In this document: positions 13,552 to 22,073 of the stretch, piece after piece
How the letters are laid out: every line of letters starts with the position of its first letter
Numbering within the stretch: position 1 is the stretch's first letter
Program-made: the position numbers and the translations under genes
Notes under the pieces: model-generated
Told to the model about the DNA's origin: nothing
Seen by the model: the letters and a program-made list of their open reading frames with translations, nothing else
Databases searched by the model: none
Assembly (NCBI GenBank): GCA_035550595.1
Contig: DASZOV010000052.1
Coordinates: forward strand, 1-26,098
Direction: 5' to 3'
DNA length: 26,098 nt
From: CALFMR01 sp035550595
Lineage (GTDB): Bacteria > Acidobacteriota > Vicinamibacteria > Vicinamibacterales > SCN-69-37

Positions 13552-16542
13552 ATGACGCACGGCAGGATTCGCGGGCTCGCGCCCGCGCTGGCGGTAGCTC
13601 TGTCTCTCGTCCTGCCGTTGACCCCGGCGTCCGTGCGGGCAGCGACCGGCGTGCGCGTCCATGTGACGTTCAGGGGCACGCCGGTGCCAGGAGCCACGGT
13701 CGTTGCCTCGCACGCGGACACGCGCATCGTCACCACGACGGACGAAGACGGCGAGGCTCACGTCGCGCTCGACGAAGGCACATGGATTGTGCGTGTCGAG
13801 ATGCTGGGATTCGAGCCCGCGGTACGCGACGTGACGGTCGACACGGCGGCCGCGTCGATGGCCATCGAGCTGACGATGATCGCGCCTGATGCGCCAATTG
13901 ATACGTCCGCGGGCGAGCGTGCCGCGGTCATCCACAACGCGCCGGCACCAACGCAGCCGAACAGCGACAAGGCCGTGGCGAAAGACAGTGTGAGCGCCGC
14001 CGACGCGCTCCTCGTCAACGGCAGCACGTACAACGCAGCGGCATCACCGTTCGCGCAGTCGCCGGCCTTCGGCAACCATCGGCCACCCGCGCGTCCGCTC
14101 TACAGCGGCAGCGCCGGTGTGTCGGGCGGCTCCTCCGCGTGGGACGCTCGGCCGTATTCGTTCACGTCGCAGCCGGCACCGGCACCGCGATACGGCGACC
14201 TGCAGATCGCAGGGACGTTCGGCGGTCCAATGAAGATGCCTGGCGTTCGCTGGTTTCGTCCGCTGCTGACCGTCAGCTATGCGCACAGCACGGCGACGAT
14301 CGCGAACACGATCAGCACGCGCGTGCCGACCCCGCTCGAGCGCTCTGGCGACTTCTCGGCGACCAGCGATGCAGGCGGTCCAGTCACGATCGTCGATCCA
14401 CTGACGGACCAGCCGTTTCCCGACGACACGATTCCCTCCGATCGCCTCAGCTCTCAGGCGCTGGCTCTTCTAGCGTTCTATCCCGCGCCGAACGTCGCCG
14501 GCTCCGATGCCACGAACTATCAGACAGCCGTGACCGATCGCTCGACCCGCGACGCGCTGCAGATGCGACTCGAGCAGCCGCTCACCACGCGGCAGCAGGT
14601 ATCGGGCCGTCTGTCGTATCAACGCGCGCAAACAACGTCGACGTCGCTCTTCGCCTTCGAAGACGGTGCGCGCTCGACGGACGTGGACGCGACCGTCACC
14701 TGGTCGTACCGCGCATCTCCGACGAAGCGCTGGAGCGCACACTACGAGCTCATCGGCACGCGAGCGGACGCGCGACCGTTCTTCGCGGATCGCGAGAACA
14801 TCTCCGGTGACGCGGGCATCGCCGGCAACGATCAAGCGCCGTCGACCTGGGGACCGCCGACGCTCCGCTTCGCCAGTGGTCTTGCGGGCCTCACGAGCGC
14901 GCCGCCGACCTGGCAGCATGCGACGACGCACGTCGTCGGTGGCGAGGCGACGTGGCTGCACGGGTATCACGACGTCTCGTTCGGCGGCGAGTGGCGGACG
15001 CGGCACATCAGCTCGACGTCGGACACCGATCCGCGCGGAACTTTCACGTTCACCGGCGCCGCGACAGGGAACGACTTCGCGGACTTCCTGCTGGGCCTTC
15101 CACACGCGAGCACGATCGCCTTCGGCGATCCGCGCGTCCTCACCGGCTCGCTCGCCAGCGCCTACGTCGTCGACGACTGGCACGTCGCGATGCCGGTCAC
15201 GATCAATGCCGGCGTGCGGTGGGAGTACGAAGGTCCGCTCCGCGAGCGCGCGGGACGAATGGCGAATCTCGACCTCGCGCCGGACCTCAGCGAGGCAGCC
15301 GCCGTGTGGCCGGACGCGCCGATCGGAGCGATCTCCGGCCAGCGATATACCGCCGCGCTCATCGATTCGGATTGGCGTGGTCTTCAGCCGCGAGTTGGCG
15401 TGTCGTGGCGGCCATTTGCCGCGTCGACGCTCGTCGTGCGCGGCGGCTACGGTCTGTATCGGCAGACGGACGTCTATCTGCCGATTGCCACGTGGCTTGC
15501 GACCGAGCCGCCGTTCGCGACCGTCGCGAGCCTCGAGAGCACGTCAGCGCAGCCGCTGACGCTGGCGGATGGATTCGCCACGGCGCCCGGTGCGCTACCG
15601 AACACGGTCGCCGTTGACCCGCACCTGCGCGTGCCCTATACCGAGAACTGGCAACTCTCCGTCCAACGCGATCTGCCCGCGTCGCTGAGCGTCTCGGCGA
15701 CGTATCTCGGCACACGCGGTCATCACCTGCTAGAGGAATCGCTGCCGAACACCGTTCCTCCGGGCGCGGTGAATCCATGTCTCTCGTGCCCACGCGGCTT
15801 CGTCTACGTCTCGTCGAACGGCAGATCGATCCGTCACGCGCTCGAACTTCAGGTCCGCCGGCGTTTGCGTAGCGGATTCACGGCCACCGTGCAGTACACG
15901 CTGGCGGAGGCGAGCGACGATGCGACGGCGTTGGCGGGGGTGAGCGTGGCGGGTTCGTCCATCGCGCAGGACTGGAGCGACCTCGATGCGGAGTGGGCGC
16001 CGTCGGCGTTCGATCGACGTCATCTTCTGTCGACGAGCTTCGAATACACGACCGGCGTCGGCGCGGCTGGCGGCGGATTGCTGACCGGACTTCGCGGCGC
16101 ACTCGTCAAAGGATGGGTGTTCGCCGGCAGGCTGACGGCGGGCAGCGGGCTCCCCATTACGCCGCTGTACCTGACGTCCGTGCCCGACACCGGCATCACG
16201 GGCACAATCCGCGCGAGCGTCGTCGGCGCGTCCGCGGGCGTCGCGCCGCCGGGATATTTCCTCGATCCGTCGCACTGCGGGCCGCCGGCGGCGGGCGAGT
16301 GGGGCACGGCCGGGCGGAACTCGGCGCGAGGACCGGCCGAGTTCTCGTTCGACGCCAGCCTCGGCCGATCGTTCGACGTTGGCCATGAACGGACGATCGA
16401 GTGGCGCGTGGATGCGACCAACATCCTCAATCGCGTCACCTACGCCGACGTCAACGCACTCGTCGGCAGCCCGCAGTTCGGCCTGCCCGATCGCGCGAAC
16501 GCGATGCGCACGCTGCGGATGACGCTCCGCTGGAGCTTCTGA
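13552..16542 (+). CDS. Oar-like TonB-dependent outer-membrane receptor
   Basis: The product is 996 residues with a signal peptide ending near residue 31 (LTPASVRAATG). Residues about 33-108 form a carboxypeptidase-regulatory-like domain (VRVHVTFRGTPVPGATVVASH ... WIVRVEMLGFEPAVRDV). A reduced plug-like region follows (LLVNGSTYNAAASPFAQSP at about 162-180) and then a long beta-barrel. The protein ends TLRMTLRWSF, with the terminal Phe of outer-membrane barrels. Motifs such as PRVGVSWRPF, LRVPYTENWQLSVQRDLP and YLGTRGHHL are characteristic of the acidobacterial Oar-like group. No TonB box is obvious. It starts 12 nt after the M56 gene and ends 1 nt before the VWFA gene, so all are one operon. 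The ligand is unknown. Confidence 0.88.
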   Translation: MTHGRIRGLAPALAVALSLVLPLTPASVRAATGVRVHVTFRGTPVPGATVVASHADTRIVTTTDEDGEAHVALDEGTWIVRVEMLGFEPAVRDVTVDTAAASMAIELTMIAPDAPIDTSAGERAAVIHNAPAPTQPNSDKAVAKDSVSAADALLVNGSTYNAAASPFAQSPAFGNHRPPARPLYSGSAGVSGGSSAWDARPYSFTSQPAPAPRYGDLQIAGTFGGPMKMPGVRWFRPLLTVSYAHSTATIANTISTRVPTPLERSGDFSATSDAGGPVTIVDPLTDQPFPDDTIPSDRLSSQALALLAFYPAPNVAGSDATNYQTAVTDRSTRDALQMRLEQPLTTRQQVSGRLSYQRAQTTSTSLFAFEDGARSTDVDATVTWSYRASPTKRWSAHYELIGTRADARPFFADRENISGDAGIAGNDQAPSTWGPPTLRFASGLAGLTSAPPTWQHATTHVVGGEATWLHGYHDVSFGGEWRTRHISSTSDTDPRGTFTFTGAATGNDFADFLLGLPHASTIAFGDPRVLTGSLASAYVVDDWHVAMPVTINAGVRWEYEGPLRERAGRMANLDLAPDLSEAAAVWPDAPIGAISGQRYTAALIDSDWRGLQPRVGVSWRPFAASTLVVRGGYGLYRQTDVYLPIATWLATEPPFATVASLESTSAQPLTLADGFATAPGALPNTVAVDPHLRVPYTENWQLSVQRDLPASLSVSATYLGTRGHHLLEESLPNTVPPGAVNPCLSCPRGFVYVSSNGRSIRHALELQVRRRLRSGFTATVQYTLAEASDDATALAGVSVAGSSIAQDWSDLDAEWAPSAFDRRHLLSTSFEYTTGVGAAGGGLLTGLRGALVKGWVFAGRLTAGSGLPITPLYLTSVPDTGITGTIRASVVGASAGVAPPGYFLDPSHCGPPAAGEWGTAGRNSARGPAEFSFDASLGRSFDVGHERTIEWRVDATNILNRVTYADVNALVGSPQFGLPDRANAMRTLRMTLRWSF

Positions 16543-16543
16543 C

Positions 16544-18607
16544 GTGAGACGGTGGATGGTCACGTCGATCGTGCTGGCGACGCTCGTCGCGCGCGTGCCC
16601 GTCGCGCCGCAGGCGACGTTTCGAACGAGCACGACGCTCGTCGTGCAGGCCGTGACGGTCACCGACGCCGACGGCCGTCCCATCGAAGGCCTGACCGCGT
16701 CCGACTTCGTCGTCACCGAGGACGGCGTGCCGCAGACGTTGTCGTTCGTCGAGTTCCAGAAGCTGTCCGATGCGCTCGCACCGCCCTTGACTATCGCGCC
16801 GGGCGACACGCCGGTCATCCCGTCGGAGGTCGCACCGGCAGTTGCCAGCGGCATCGCCTCGACGCGCATCGCGGACGCGCGGTATCGCGATCGCCGGCTG
16901 CTGGCGTTCTACTTCGACATGGCCGGCATGAGCCAGGCCGATCGCGCGCGCGCGATCGCGAGCGCGGACCGCTTCGTTCGTACTCGCATGGGGCAGGCGG
17001 ATCTCGTCGCCGTGTTGACGTACGGCGGCGCGGCGGTGCGCGTGGAGCAGGACTTCACCGACGACCGCGTGCGGCTCGCCGAGGTCTTTCAGCGGCTGCG
17101 CTACGGCGAGGATCGCGACGGCGACGGCATTCCCGATCCGCCGCTCGACGAGGGCACCGACTTCGGGCAGGACGCGAGCGCGTTCAACGTCTTTCGAACG
17201 GATCGGCAGTTGGCGGCGCTGCAGACGGCGGTGTCGCTCTTGAAGCCGCTGCCTGAGCAGAAGACACTGCTGTTCTTCGTGAGTGGCCTCGGCCGAAACG
17301 GCCTGGACAACCAGGCGCAGTTGACTGCGACGGTCAACGCGGCGCTTCGCGCCAACGTGTCGATCAACCCGATTGACGCGCGCGGGCTCGTCGCCGAGGC
17401 GCCGCTCGGCGGCGCGGACGTGCCGTCGCCGTTCGGCCTCGGTCTCTTCACCGGTGCCGTGGGACTGGCGCGACGCGATGGTTTCGCCGCCTCGCAAGAC
17501 ACGCTCTACGCCGTTGCGAAGGACACGAGTGGTGTCGCGCTGTTCGACGACAACGATCTCGCACGCGGGATCGCGCGCGCGGCCGCGGCCGTGAAGAGTT
17601 ACTATGTCCTCGGCTACTACTCGACGCACACGGCGAAGGACGGACGGTTTCGCCGCGTCACCGTCAGGGTGACCGGGCATCCATCCGCGAAGCTGGTGTA
17701 TCGCCACGGCTACTTCGGCGACAAAGTCTTCGAGAAGTTCACGGGCACGGAGAAGGAGCGGCAGCTCGAAGACGCGCTGATGCTCGACAACCCCATCACC
17801 GAGATTCCGATGGCGATGGAAGTCGACTACTTCCAGATCAACCCGAACGAGTACTTCGTGCCCGTCTCGCTCGTGATGCCCGGCGACGCGCTGTCGTTCG
17901 ATCGCGATCGGCAGATGACGCACGTCGAGATCGATCTGATTGGCGAGGTCAAAGACGAGGGCGGCGTCACCGTGCAGAACGTACGCGACAAGCTCGACAT
18001 CCCACTGAGTGCGGACCGTGCGGCGCAGCTCGCGTCCCGACCTCTCCAGTACGAAACGGGATTCACGCTGTTGCCTGGCGAATACACTATCAAGCTGCTC
18101 GCGCGAGACGCGGACAGCGGGCGCATCGGCACGTTCCAGAGCGCATTCGTCGTGCCGAACCTGAAGCGCGAGGTGACGGCCGTACGCATGAGCTCGATCG
18201 TGCTCGGCAGCCAGCGCGTGGCGCTCGACGACGCGCTCTTCGCCGTTCGACAGAAGATTGTGGCCGATGCGGCGAATCCGCTCGTGTCGAACGGCACGAA
18301 GCTGCTGCCCGGCGTCACGCGCGTCTTCAGCGCGTCACGTGATCTCGATGTGCGGTTCGACGTGTATCGGATGGAGGGGGCGACGAACGGCCCGCTGCTG
18401 GCGTTCGTGTCGCTGTATCAGGATGGCCGCATGCGCTTCGAGAGCGAGCCATTGAAGCAAATCGTGACGTCCATCGTCACGCCGTTTCGACTCACCGTAC
18501 CGCTCGTCGGCGTCGCGCCCGGCACGTACGACTGTCAGGTGTCCATCCTCGACCTCGGCCAGCAGAAGGTCAAATTCTGGCGCGCGCCCATCGTCGTCGT
18601 ACCGTGA
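16544..18607 (+). CDS. Secreted VWFA-related acidobacterial protein (TIGR03436-like)
   Basis: The product is 687 residues from GTG 16544 (ATG 16556 is possible), with an N-terminal signal sequence to about residue 24. Residues 30-70 carry the lead-in typical of this family (VQAVTVTDADGRPIEGLTASDFVVTEDG then PQTLSFVEF). The VWFA fold follows: RRLLAFYFDMAGMS (117-130), ADLVAVLTYGG, then TLLFFVSGLGRNG and YYVLGYYSTHTAKDGRFRRVTVRV near 345-370. The MIDAS DxSxS is degenerate (Asp125-Met-Ala-Gly-Met). An Asp-rich DRDGDGIPDP segment (about 188-197) could bind calcium. About 300 C-terminal residues are beta-rich and unassigned. It is one nt downstream of the receptor gene, suggesting the two act together at the cell surface. 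Confidence 0.87.
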   Translation: MRRWMVTSIVLATLVARVPVAPQATFRTSTTLVVQAVTVTDADGRPIEGLTASDFVVTEDGVPQTLSFVEFQKLSDALAPPLTIAPGDTPVIPSEVAPAVASGIASTRIADARYRDRRLLAFYFDMAGMSQADRARAIASADRFVRTRMGQADLVAVLTYGGAAVRVEQDFTDDRVRLAEVFQRLRYGEDRDGDGIPDPPLDEGTDFGQDASAFNVFRTDRQLAALQTAVSLLKPLPEQKTLLFFVSGLGRNGLDNQAQLTATVNAALRANVSINPIDARGLVAEAPLGGADVPSPFGLGLFTGAVGLARRDGFAASQDTLYAVAKDTSGVALFDDNDLARGIARAAAAVKSYYVLGYYSTHTAKDGRFRRVTVRVTGHPSAKLVYRHGYFGDKVFEKFTGTEKERQLEDALMLDNPITEIPMAMEVDYFQINPNEYFVPVSLVMPGDALSFDRDRQMTHVEIDLIGEVKDEGGVTVQNVRDKLDIPLSADRAAQLASRPLQYETGFTLLPGEYTIKLLARDADSGRIGTFQSAFVVPNLKREVTAVRMSSIVLGSQRVALDDALFAVRQKIVADAANPLVSNGTKLLPGVTRVFSASRDLDVRFDVYRMEGATNGPLLAFVSLYQDGRMRFESEPLKQIVTSIVTPFRLTVPLVGVAPGTYDCQVSILDLGQQKVKFWRAPIVVVP

Positions 18608-18620
18608 GAGGGCGCGACGA

Positions 18621-18648
18621 AACTTCGAACTGCGAACTTCGAACTGCG
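18621..18648. repeat. 7-bp tandem repeat (AACTTCG/AACTGCG)
   Basis: Alternating heptamers AACTTCG, AACTGCG, AACTTCG and AACTGCG lie 14 nt after the VWFA stop codon. This is the fourth tract of the heptamer family in the window. Confidence 0.92.
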
Positions 18649-18689
18649 ACTCCCCTCCGTCAGTGGGGCTGTGAGGTCAACGGACTCGA

Positions 18690-18728
18690 TTGACTGCGTG
18701 CGACAAGAGGCATAAATAGGCCTATGCC
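18690..18728 (+). promoter_or_regulatory. Promoter and palindromic operator of the RHH gene
   Basis: TTGACT (18690-18695) is a near-consensus -35, with an A/T-rich CATAAATA (18711-18718) 15-17 nt downstream as -10. The start codon at 18724 falls where transcription should begin, implying a leaderless mRNA. Nested palindromes ATAGG/CCTAT (18716-18725) and GGCATA (18709-18714) with TATGCC (18723-18728) overlap the -10 and the start codon, as expected for an autorepressing RHH protein. Confidence 0.7.
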
Positions 18729-18969
18729 GCGCATGCAGGTCTATCTCCCGGCCAAGCTGTACGACGCGATCAAAGCGCGCCGTCTTCCAGCATCGAAGAT
18801 CTTGCAGAATGCGGTGCGAGCCGAGTTGCATCACATGGACGTGATGGCCGAGACGGATCGCTACGTCGAAGAAGTGAGGCGGGAGGTCGGAGCGCCTCGA
18901 CGGTCCGACCGCGCCCGAGCTCGCGCGCTAGCGGCTCGTGTTTCGAGCCGCCGCCGCAAGGCTCGCTAG
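18724..18969 (+). CDS. Ribbon-helix-helix DNA-binding protein, antitoxin-like
   Basis: The product is 81 residues. The first 35 residues (RMQVYLPAKLYDAIKARRLPASKILQNAVRAEL) give the beta-strand, helix A and helix B of a short ribbon-helix-helix dimer like those of VapB/ParD/CcdA antitoxins. The tail is very basic (RRSDRARARALAARVSSRRRKAR) and may contact DNA or a partner. No toxin-like gene lies downstream on the same strand. The next gene converges and shares the stop palindrome CTAG (18966-18969). A hairpin GCGGCTCG/CGAGCCGC (18931-18951) lies inside the 3' end. It is either an orphan antitoxin-type regulator or paired with the unknown convergent gene. Confidence 0.78.
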   Translation: MPRMQVYLPAKLYDAIKARRLPASKILQNAVRAELHHMDVMAETDRYVEEVRREVGAPRRSDRARARALAARVSSRRRKAR

Positions 18970-19265
18970 CGTGTCGTCGAGCGTGCGCACGCCAGAGCCC
19001 GTTCGAAGCTGACCAGCCGGCGGATGAGTGCGTTGTACCGGCTGTGCGCCGCGGCTCCGGAGTCCTCTTCCAGGCGCGCGTACAGGCGGTGTTCGGGGGA
19101 CTCAATCGATGTCACCGTCGGCACATCCACTCCGAGCGACCGCAATTTCGGCGCACCGATCTGCACGAGGATCGCCTCGGTCGACTGGACGCCGTGCTCG
19201 AGATCGTGCAATCCCGTGCGCACGAGATCGGCGCCGGGCAGTGCGGTGAGGGCGTTGACGTCCAC
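18966..19265 (-). CDS. Uncharacterised small protein, 99 residues
   Basis: GTG 19265 opens a 99-codon frame. The frame is supported by a perfect TATAAT ending 6 nt upstream. The product is soluble, with no signal or membrane segment, and looks mostly helical: DVNALTALPGADLVRTGLHDLEHG, then LVQIGAPKLRSLGV, then EHRLYARLEEDSGAAAHSRYNALIRRLVSFERAL. I do not recognise the family. Its stop codon and that of the RHH gene overlap tail to tail in CTAG. It could be a partner of the RHH protein, which would make an unusual convergent pair, or an unrelated neighbour. No catalytic motif is visible. Confidence 0.65.
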   Translation of the reverse strand: MDVNALTALPGADLVRTGLHDLEHGVQSTEAILVQIGAPKLRSLGVDVPTVTSIESPEHRLYARLEEDSGAAAHSRYNALIRRLVSFERALACARSTTR

Positions 19266-19271
19266 GGTCGA

Positions 19272-19298
19272 ATTATAGCGACGGACCTGCTGGTCCGT
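19272..19298 (-). promoter_or_regulatory. TATAAT -10 and upstream palindrome for the 99-residue gene
   Basis: TATAAT at 19277-19272 (minus strand) is a perfect -10 whose expected start point is the GTG at 19265, so the mRNA is predicted leaderless. A perfect inverted repeat ACGGACC-TGCT-GGTCCGT (19281-19298) occupies the spacer between -10 and -35, a classic repressor position. The -35 itself is weak. Confidence 0.65.
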
Positions 19299-19405
19299 TC
19301 CGTCGGCTACCGCACACGCGATCGCAGTTCACGCGCGCGCTCGCGGCTCACGGCGAGCTCAAGACCGTTCGAGAGGATCGCGTTCCGGGAAGGGGAGCTC
19401 TTGAA

Positions 19406-21802
19406 TCAGAGCGCGCGCAGCTCACGCACGATGTCGACGCGTCCCGCGCGTCGCGCCGGTCCCCAACTCGAGATCAGCGCCACGACCGCGATGACGACGA
19501 CGGCGCCAACGTACACCGGCAGCGACGCACCGGACGCGTCAGGAAAGACGTGTTCGAGCACGCGTGTCGTCCAGATCCCCGCAGCGGCGCCGCCCGCGAC
19601 ACCGACGAGCACAGGCGGCAGCACGGACGTCAGCATGAGCGCGGCGACGTGTCCCGGCGTCGCACCCAAGGCCTGACGCATCGCAAACTCCCTTGCGCGG
19701 GACGCGCCGAGTTGCACGAGGACGCCATGGAGTCCGACCGCCATCAGGGCGAGGGCGAAGACGGCAAAGCCCACGAGAATGGCCGTTCCCGCATTCGTGG
19801 CCGCCGTTTGGTGCCAGAAGCGGTCGCTCAATGGCGTCACGTTGACGTACTGACCGGGCGCGGCGCGCCGGATGGCCGACAGAAGAGGCTGTCGTGCCGC
19901 GGCGGCGTTGCCTCGTTCGCGCGTCACGACGTAGACGACCGCCCCTTGAAGGTCAGGGCCCGAGCCAGTCAGCGAGGAATAGATCGTTGGTTCGGGCGTC
20001 GTGGTGACGGCGGTCTGCTGGAGAGTCGGCACGACGCCGACGATCCGAGCCGGCGGCAGGCCGACGCCATACGTGACGAGCTGACCCACCGCTCGCGTCG
20101 CGCCGCCGAAATACGTTGTCGCGAGTAAGTCGTTGACGACGATGGCGTCCGGAGGATCGTTGGCACCGAGCGTGTGACCGGCGACCGCCCGAACGCCGAG
20201 GGCGGGGAAGTAGCCTGGCGTCACGGCCTCGTAGCCCACTGGTCGGTTCGGCGCGGACGGACGGACGGGAATGATGAGCCGACTCCAGAACTGGAACAGT
20301 GGAGACTCGGTCGCCAGGCCCACGGTCCGAAGGCCTGGCGCGTCGAGAGCCGCTTGTTCCAGACCGCGAAGATACGCCTGGTATCGATCCGATTGATCCA
20401 GACCGTCAGGGACCTGCACCTCAGCGGTCAGGACGCCGGTCGGATCGAACCCGAGATTCATCCTGAGGAGCCTGGCCGCCGAGCTCGTCGCCACCTCGGT
20501 ACCGAGCAGCAGCGCGAGCGCCATGCCGACCTGAAGGCCGACGAGCGCCGCTCTGTAGACGCGCGTTCGGCGCGAGACCGTCGGCGCCGTCTCGGCCGCG
20601 TACGGCCGCTGACGCGAGTGAACGCCACGGCAGATCGCCATCCTCCCGAACCAGAAGAGCGCAGCGAGGCTCAGCGTCACCGCGACCTCGCGCCCGCCGA
20701 TTGTCATTCGTCCGAGCTCGAGAACGGCAAGGGCAGGAATGCGTGCGATCAGCCGCATCGCCAGCTCCGCGAGGGCCATTCCAGTCATGACGGCGGCTGT
20801 CGTGATGACCGCGCCTTCCAGCCACCACTGCCGCCAGAGCTGGCCGGGCGTCGCGCCCAGGGCTCGTCGGGTCGCGACCTCGCCGCCGCGATCGATTTCG
20901 ACGGCGATCACGACGCCAAAGGCATTGATCAACGCGAGCAGGCCCAATGCGACGGCACCCCACTGGACGATCCTCGATACGTCAGCCGTCCGGCCGAACA
21001 GCACGCGGCGCAACGGCGTCACGACGAATCGCGAACCGCCCTGCTGCTGGAGTTGTGTCGCCGCTGTCGCCGGGCTCATGCGCGGCGGGAGTCGCGCGAG
21101 GACGCGTCGAGTCGAGGGCGCAAGTTTCGCCGCGTTCGCCGGCAGCGGCCCATCGCTCATGGGCAGGACGACGTCGCCCACCGGAGACGCATCCGACCAA
21201 CCAGGACCACGGACGAACGGCGCGACGCGGAACCCAGGAGGCAGGATGCCGACGATGGTCACCGGCGTGACAGCACCGGCGCTGAGGTTCCGCAGGTCGA
21301 TCGATCGGCCGAGTGCGCCGGAGATCGTGCCGAACAGCGTTCTCGCCGCCTCGTCGCTGATGAGCGCGACGTTGGTTCCGACATCTCTGGGGAACTCGAG
21401 CAGCCGACCGCGCTCGGGCCGCGTCCCCGTGACGTCAAAGAAGTCCTTGGTGACGCGCAAGACCCGAACAAGTTGGAGGTCATCGGACACGCGGGCATAC
21501 GTTGGGTAGTCAACGCTGAATGCCGTGGAGACGGGGAAGACGTGTTGACGAGCCCGCCATGTGGCGTATTCGTCGAGGTGTTCATCGACGACGAAGAACC
21601 CGCCGCTCCATCCGTTCGCCCCGAATTGTTCCACGCTGACGACGCGGTCGTCGTCGCGCATGGGAAGCCGAGGCGAGAGGACTCGGAAACACAGCGACGT
21701 CAGGACGAGCGCGCCGCCGATTCCAGCGCCCAGCGTCGCGACGATCCACGCGGCCGCAACCGGCCGATGCCGCCAGAAGCCGAACGCTTGCGAGATCCGC
21801 AT
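19406..21802 (-). CDS. ADOP-type MacB/FtsX permease
   Basis: The product is 798 residues from ATG 21802 (MRISQAFGFWRHRP), chosen because it aligns with the usual ADOP opening before the first membrane helix. Upstream in-frame ATG 21862 and GTG 21913 would add Arg-rich residues of no evident function. The order is helix 1 (AAWIVATLGAGIGGALVL), a MacB-like periplasmic domain, an FtsX bundle with VATRRALGATPGQLWRQWWLEG, a second periplasmic domain (VTPGYFPALGVRAVAG), and a final FtsX bundle with FAMRQALGATPGHVAALML. The end RRAGRVDIVRELRAL is canonical. No ATPase gene is adjacent. Its neighbours face away, so it is probably monocistronic. The substrate is unknown. Confidence 0.88.
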   Translation of the reverse strand: MRISQAFGFWRHRPVAAAWIVATLGAGIGGALVLTSLCFRVLSPRLPMRDDDRVVSVEQFGANGWSGGFFVVDEHLDEYATWRARQHVFPVSTAFSVDYPTYARVSDDLQLVRVLRVTKDFFDVTGTRPERGRLLEFPRDVGTNVALISDEAARTLFGTISGALGRSIDLRNLSAGAVTPVTIVGILPPGFRVAPFVRGPGWSDASPVGDVVLPMSDGPLPANAAKLAPSTRRVLARLPPRMSPATAATQLQQQGGSRFVVTPLRRVLFGRTADVSRIVQWGAVALGLLALINAFGVVIAVEIDRGGEVATRRALGATPGQLWRQWWLEGAVITTAAVMTGMALAELAMRLIARIPALAVLELGRMTIGGREVAVTLSLAALFWFGRMAICRGVHSRQRPYAAETAPTVSRRTRVYRAALVGLQVGMALALLLGTEVATSSAARLLRMNLGFDPTGVLTAEVQVPDGLDQSDRYQAYLRGLEQAALDAPGLRTVGLATESPLFQFWSRLIIPVRPSAPNRPVGYEAVTPGYFPALGVRAVAGHTLGANDPPDAIVVNDLLATTYFGGATRAVGQLVTYGVGLPPARIVGVVPTLQQTAVTTTPEPTIYSSLTGSGPDLQGAVVYVVTRERGNAAAARQPLLSAIRRAAPGQYVNVTPLSDRFWHQTAATNAGTAILVGFAVFALALMAVGLHGVLVQLGASRAREFAMRQALGATPGHVAALMLTSVLPPVLVGVAGGAAAGIWTTRVLEHVFPDASGASLPVYVGAVVVIAVVALISSWGPARRAGRVDIVRELRAL

Positions 21803-22073
21803 GGCCACTGTCCAGAGCTGGTTCGCCAATGACTCCGCGAGGCGCCGGCGCGCACACGCCATGAGACGTCTTGAAACGCTCGTCACGTCTCGCCGCCGCG
21901 TCCCGTGCGCCACTGTAGCACCGCCTCGAGACCAAGTGGACGGCAGCGATGCAGGCGTTCGCGCACGAGGGCGAGGCGTCCCGTGCGCCGGATGGCGAGT
22001 CCGTTCGCCGGACGGCGGCTCGTTCGGCAGGCCGCGCGCGGACGATCGGGGCGTGCCGGCCGGTCCGCCGGCA

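Noticed and set aside
16451..17923. 490-codon minus-strand frame antisense to the VWFA gene
   Set aside because: Composition is Arg/His/Val-rich with no domain; the sense strand is clearly coding.
21803..22073. Short frames between the second ADOP gene and marR
   Set aside because: Arg-rich, no ribosome site and no recognisable family; also includes optional N-terminal extensions of the ADOP frame.
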